Below are positions 6,028 through 6,976 of a stretch of 6,976 nucleotides of DNA, piece by piece. Each line of letters starts with the position of its first letter. The first letter of the stretch is position 1. This stretch comes from Paracoccaceae bacterium (GTDB lineage: Bacteria > Pseudomonadota > Alphaproteobacteria > Rhodobacterales > Rhodobacteraceae). A program made the position numbers and the translations under genes. The stretch lies in contig SKWJ01000380.1 of assembly GCA_007128995.1 (NCBI GenBank), forward strand, positions 1-6,976, given 5' to 3'. The notes beneath the pieces were generated by a model. That model was not told the DNA's origin. It did not search any database and worked only from the letters and a program-made list of their open reading frames with translations.

Positions 6028-6163
6028 GGCGATTTCCGATCCGGAGACAGAGGTTGTTTACTCTGGTCGAGTTTCGGCATGCAAGAAAAACGGAGTGTCG
6101 CCGCCGGTGCGGGCTATCACGGGATCAGGGCGCAGAGAAATCCGAGGGTTGAATGGATAGTTG

Positions 6164-6191
6164 TTGCAAACGATTCTCATTTGCATATTTA
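6164..6191 (+). promoter_or_regulatory. Predicted promoter of the metal-binding protein gene
   Basis: TTGCAA (6164-6169) and TATTTA (6186-6191) are 16 bases apart. Transcription would begin near 6198, leaving about 25 bases to the ATG. The spacer is filled by the Mur/Fur-like inverted repeat, so a bound regulator would block polymerase. Confidence 0.45.
6165..6185. promoter_or_regulatory. Mur/Fur-like box upstream of the metal ABC transporter gene
   Basis: A 21-bp element with perfect arms TGCAAA (6165-6170) and TTTGCA (6180-6185) around the nine bases CGATTCTCA. The TGCAAA...TTTGCA arms with an inner GATTCTCAT resemble Fur/Mur boxes predicted for sit-type manganese transporter genes in alphaproteobacteria (from memory of the published motif). 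Zur boxes of this class look different, which favours manganese or iron control. It lies in the promoter spacer. Confidence 0.6.
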
Positions 6192-6223
6192 TGGGGCAAT
6201 CACAGACGAATCAAGGAGAGACT

Positions 6224-6976
6224 ATGCCCACAAACCGAGTGACACTGCCGCTCATGGCGGCCGGGGCCGCCTTTGCCATGGCAGCCCCGGCCACAGCTCA
6301 GGACACACCGCTCAATGTGCTGGCCACAGTCGGCATGATTGCCGATCTGGCACAGACCGTGGCCGGAGAATGCGCTTCGGTCAGCACTTTGATTGGCCCC
6401 GGCGTGGACCCGCATTACTATTCCGCCACGCCTGCCGATGTGGACAAACTCGCCGCTGCCGAGATGATCTTCTATGTCGATCGCACGCTTGAAGAACGGC
6501 TGGCCGATGTGCTCGAGCGGTTCAGTGACCGCACACCGACGCTTGGCCTTGCCAGCGCTACCTTTGACAGCGCCGATCTGCTGGATGACCCGGATGAGCC
6601 GGGCGAGATGGACCCGCATCTGTGGATGGATGTCAGCCGCTGGGCACGCATCGCCCCTGTCATCGCCGACGCCATCGCCGGACAGCGCCCCGACTGTGCG
6701 GACGCCATGGCCAGCAATGCCCAGGGCCTGAGCACGCAGTTGGACGCGCTGCACGGCTGGGTTGGCGCGGCCATCGCGTCAGTCCCCGAAGGCAATCGCA
6801 TTCTGGTGACCGCGCATGACGCTTTCTACTATTTTGCCGATGCCTATGGAATTGACGCCTCCGAAGCGATCGAGGGCATCTCAACCGCGTCAGAGGCCAG
6901 CATCGGCGATATCCGGGATGTAGCGGCCTTCGTGGTCGAAACGGGTGTTCCTGCGGTTTTTGTGGAAACCACCATC
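6224..6976 (+). CDS. TroA/ZnuA-type periplasmic metal-binding protein of an ABC importer (3' end outside window)
   Basis: Substrate-binding protein (cluster A-I, Pfam ZinT/TroA type PF01297) that captures Mn2+, Zn2+ or Fe2+ in the periplasm. The 251 residues present begin with a signal peptide ending near ATA/QD (25/26). Metal ligands seen are His64 in VDPHYYSATPADV, His132 in DPHLWMD and His198 in VTAHDAFYYFADAYG; the fourth, an Asp near residue 280, would lie past the edge. A His at the third position is TroA/ZnuA-like, where PsaA/MntC proteins have Glu. The loop before His132 is short and acidic (DDPDEPGEMD) without the His-rich tract of many ZnuA proteins. Cys50 and Cys158 could form a disulfide. 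The ATG at 6224 has AGGAG five bases upstream. The Mur/Fur-like box suggests manganese; ATPase and permease genes are expected downstream. Confidence 0.88.
   Translation, partial: MPTNRVTLPLMAAGAAFAMAAPATAQDTPLNVLATVGMIADLAQTVAGECASVSTLIGPGVDPHYYSATPADVDKLAAAEMIFYVDRTLEERLADVLERFSDRTPTLGLASATFDSADLLDDPDEPGEMDPHLWMDVSRWARIAPVIADAIAGQRPDCADAMASNAQGLSTQLDALHGWVGAAIASVPEGNRILVTAHDAFYYFADAYGIDASEAIEGISTASEASIGDIRDVAAFVVETGVPAVFVETTI

Noticed and set aside
5404..6492. 362-codon plus-strand open frame
   Set aside because: Lies opposite lysE and runs out of frame into the metal-binding protein gene; composition is low-quality (Arg/Gln/His-rich) and both real genes are well supported.
6200..6754. 184-codon minus-strand open frame
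   Set aside because: Antisense to the metal-binding protein, whose signal peptide, ribosome site and three His ligand motifs are clear.

Overview
The window looks like chromosomal DNA of an alphaproteobacterium, most likely Rhodobacterales (Roseobacter/Paracoccus type). The reasons are the GC-rich sequence, tightly packed genes, a SuyAB sulfolactate lyase, a SigF-NrsF type ECF sigma/anti-sigma pair, and a Fur/Mur-like box before a metal-binding protein. The taxonomy is inferred from gene content only. I saw no RNA gene, CRISPR array, insertion sequence or phage gene.

Positions 1-3190 (minus strand) hold a sulfonate dissimilation operon, transcribed comC, suyA, suyB, suyZ. ComC is a malate/L-lactate dehydrogenase-family enzyme that probably interconverts sulfopyruvate and (R)-sulfolactate. 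SuyA and SuyB are the small and large subunits of (2R)-3-sulfolactate sulfo-lyase, which yields pyruvate plus sulfite. The last gene, cut by the left window edge, is a YeiH/SuyZ-type membrane protein proposed to export the resulting sulfur oxyanion. A GntR/UTRA (HutC-type) regulator at 3311-4030 is divergent from the operon. The 120-bp gap between them has an AT-rich core with a perfect 14-bp palindrome lying on the predicted operon -10 element, so the regulator is the obvious candidate to control the operon.

Positions 4047-5188 (minus strand) encode an ECF sigma factor and an overlapping six-helix NrsF-type anti-sigma factor with two cysteines 50 residues apart. Upstream is a GTAACA-N16-CGAA element matching the promoter type reported for Caulobacter SigF, suggesting autoregulation. 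It also argues for a sigma start at the ATG at 5188, which has a GGAGG ribosome site, rather than a TTG at 5227.

Positions 5416-6027 (minus strand) encode a LysE/ArgO-type amino-acid exporter with a probable TTG start. Divergent from it, at 6224 and running off the right edge, is a TroA/ZnuA-type periplasmic metal-binding protein. Its promoter carries a 21-bp inverted repeat (TGCAAA-N9-TTTGCA) resembling alphaproteobacterial Mur/Fur boxes, pointing to manganese (or iron/zinc) control of an ABC importer whose other genes lie outside the window.

Nothing here is clearly a new class of system. The most informative points are the regulatory sites and start-site corrections around otherwise recognisable genes.
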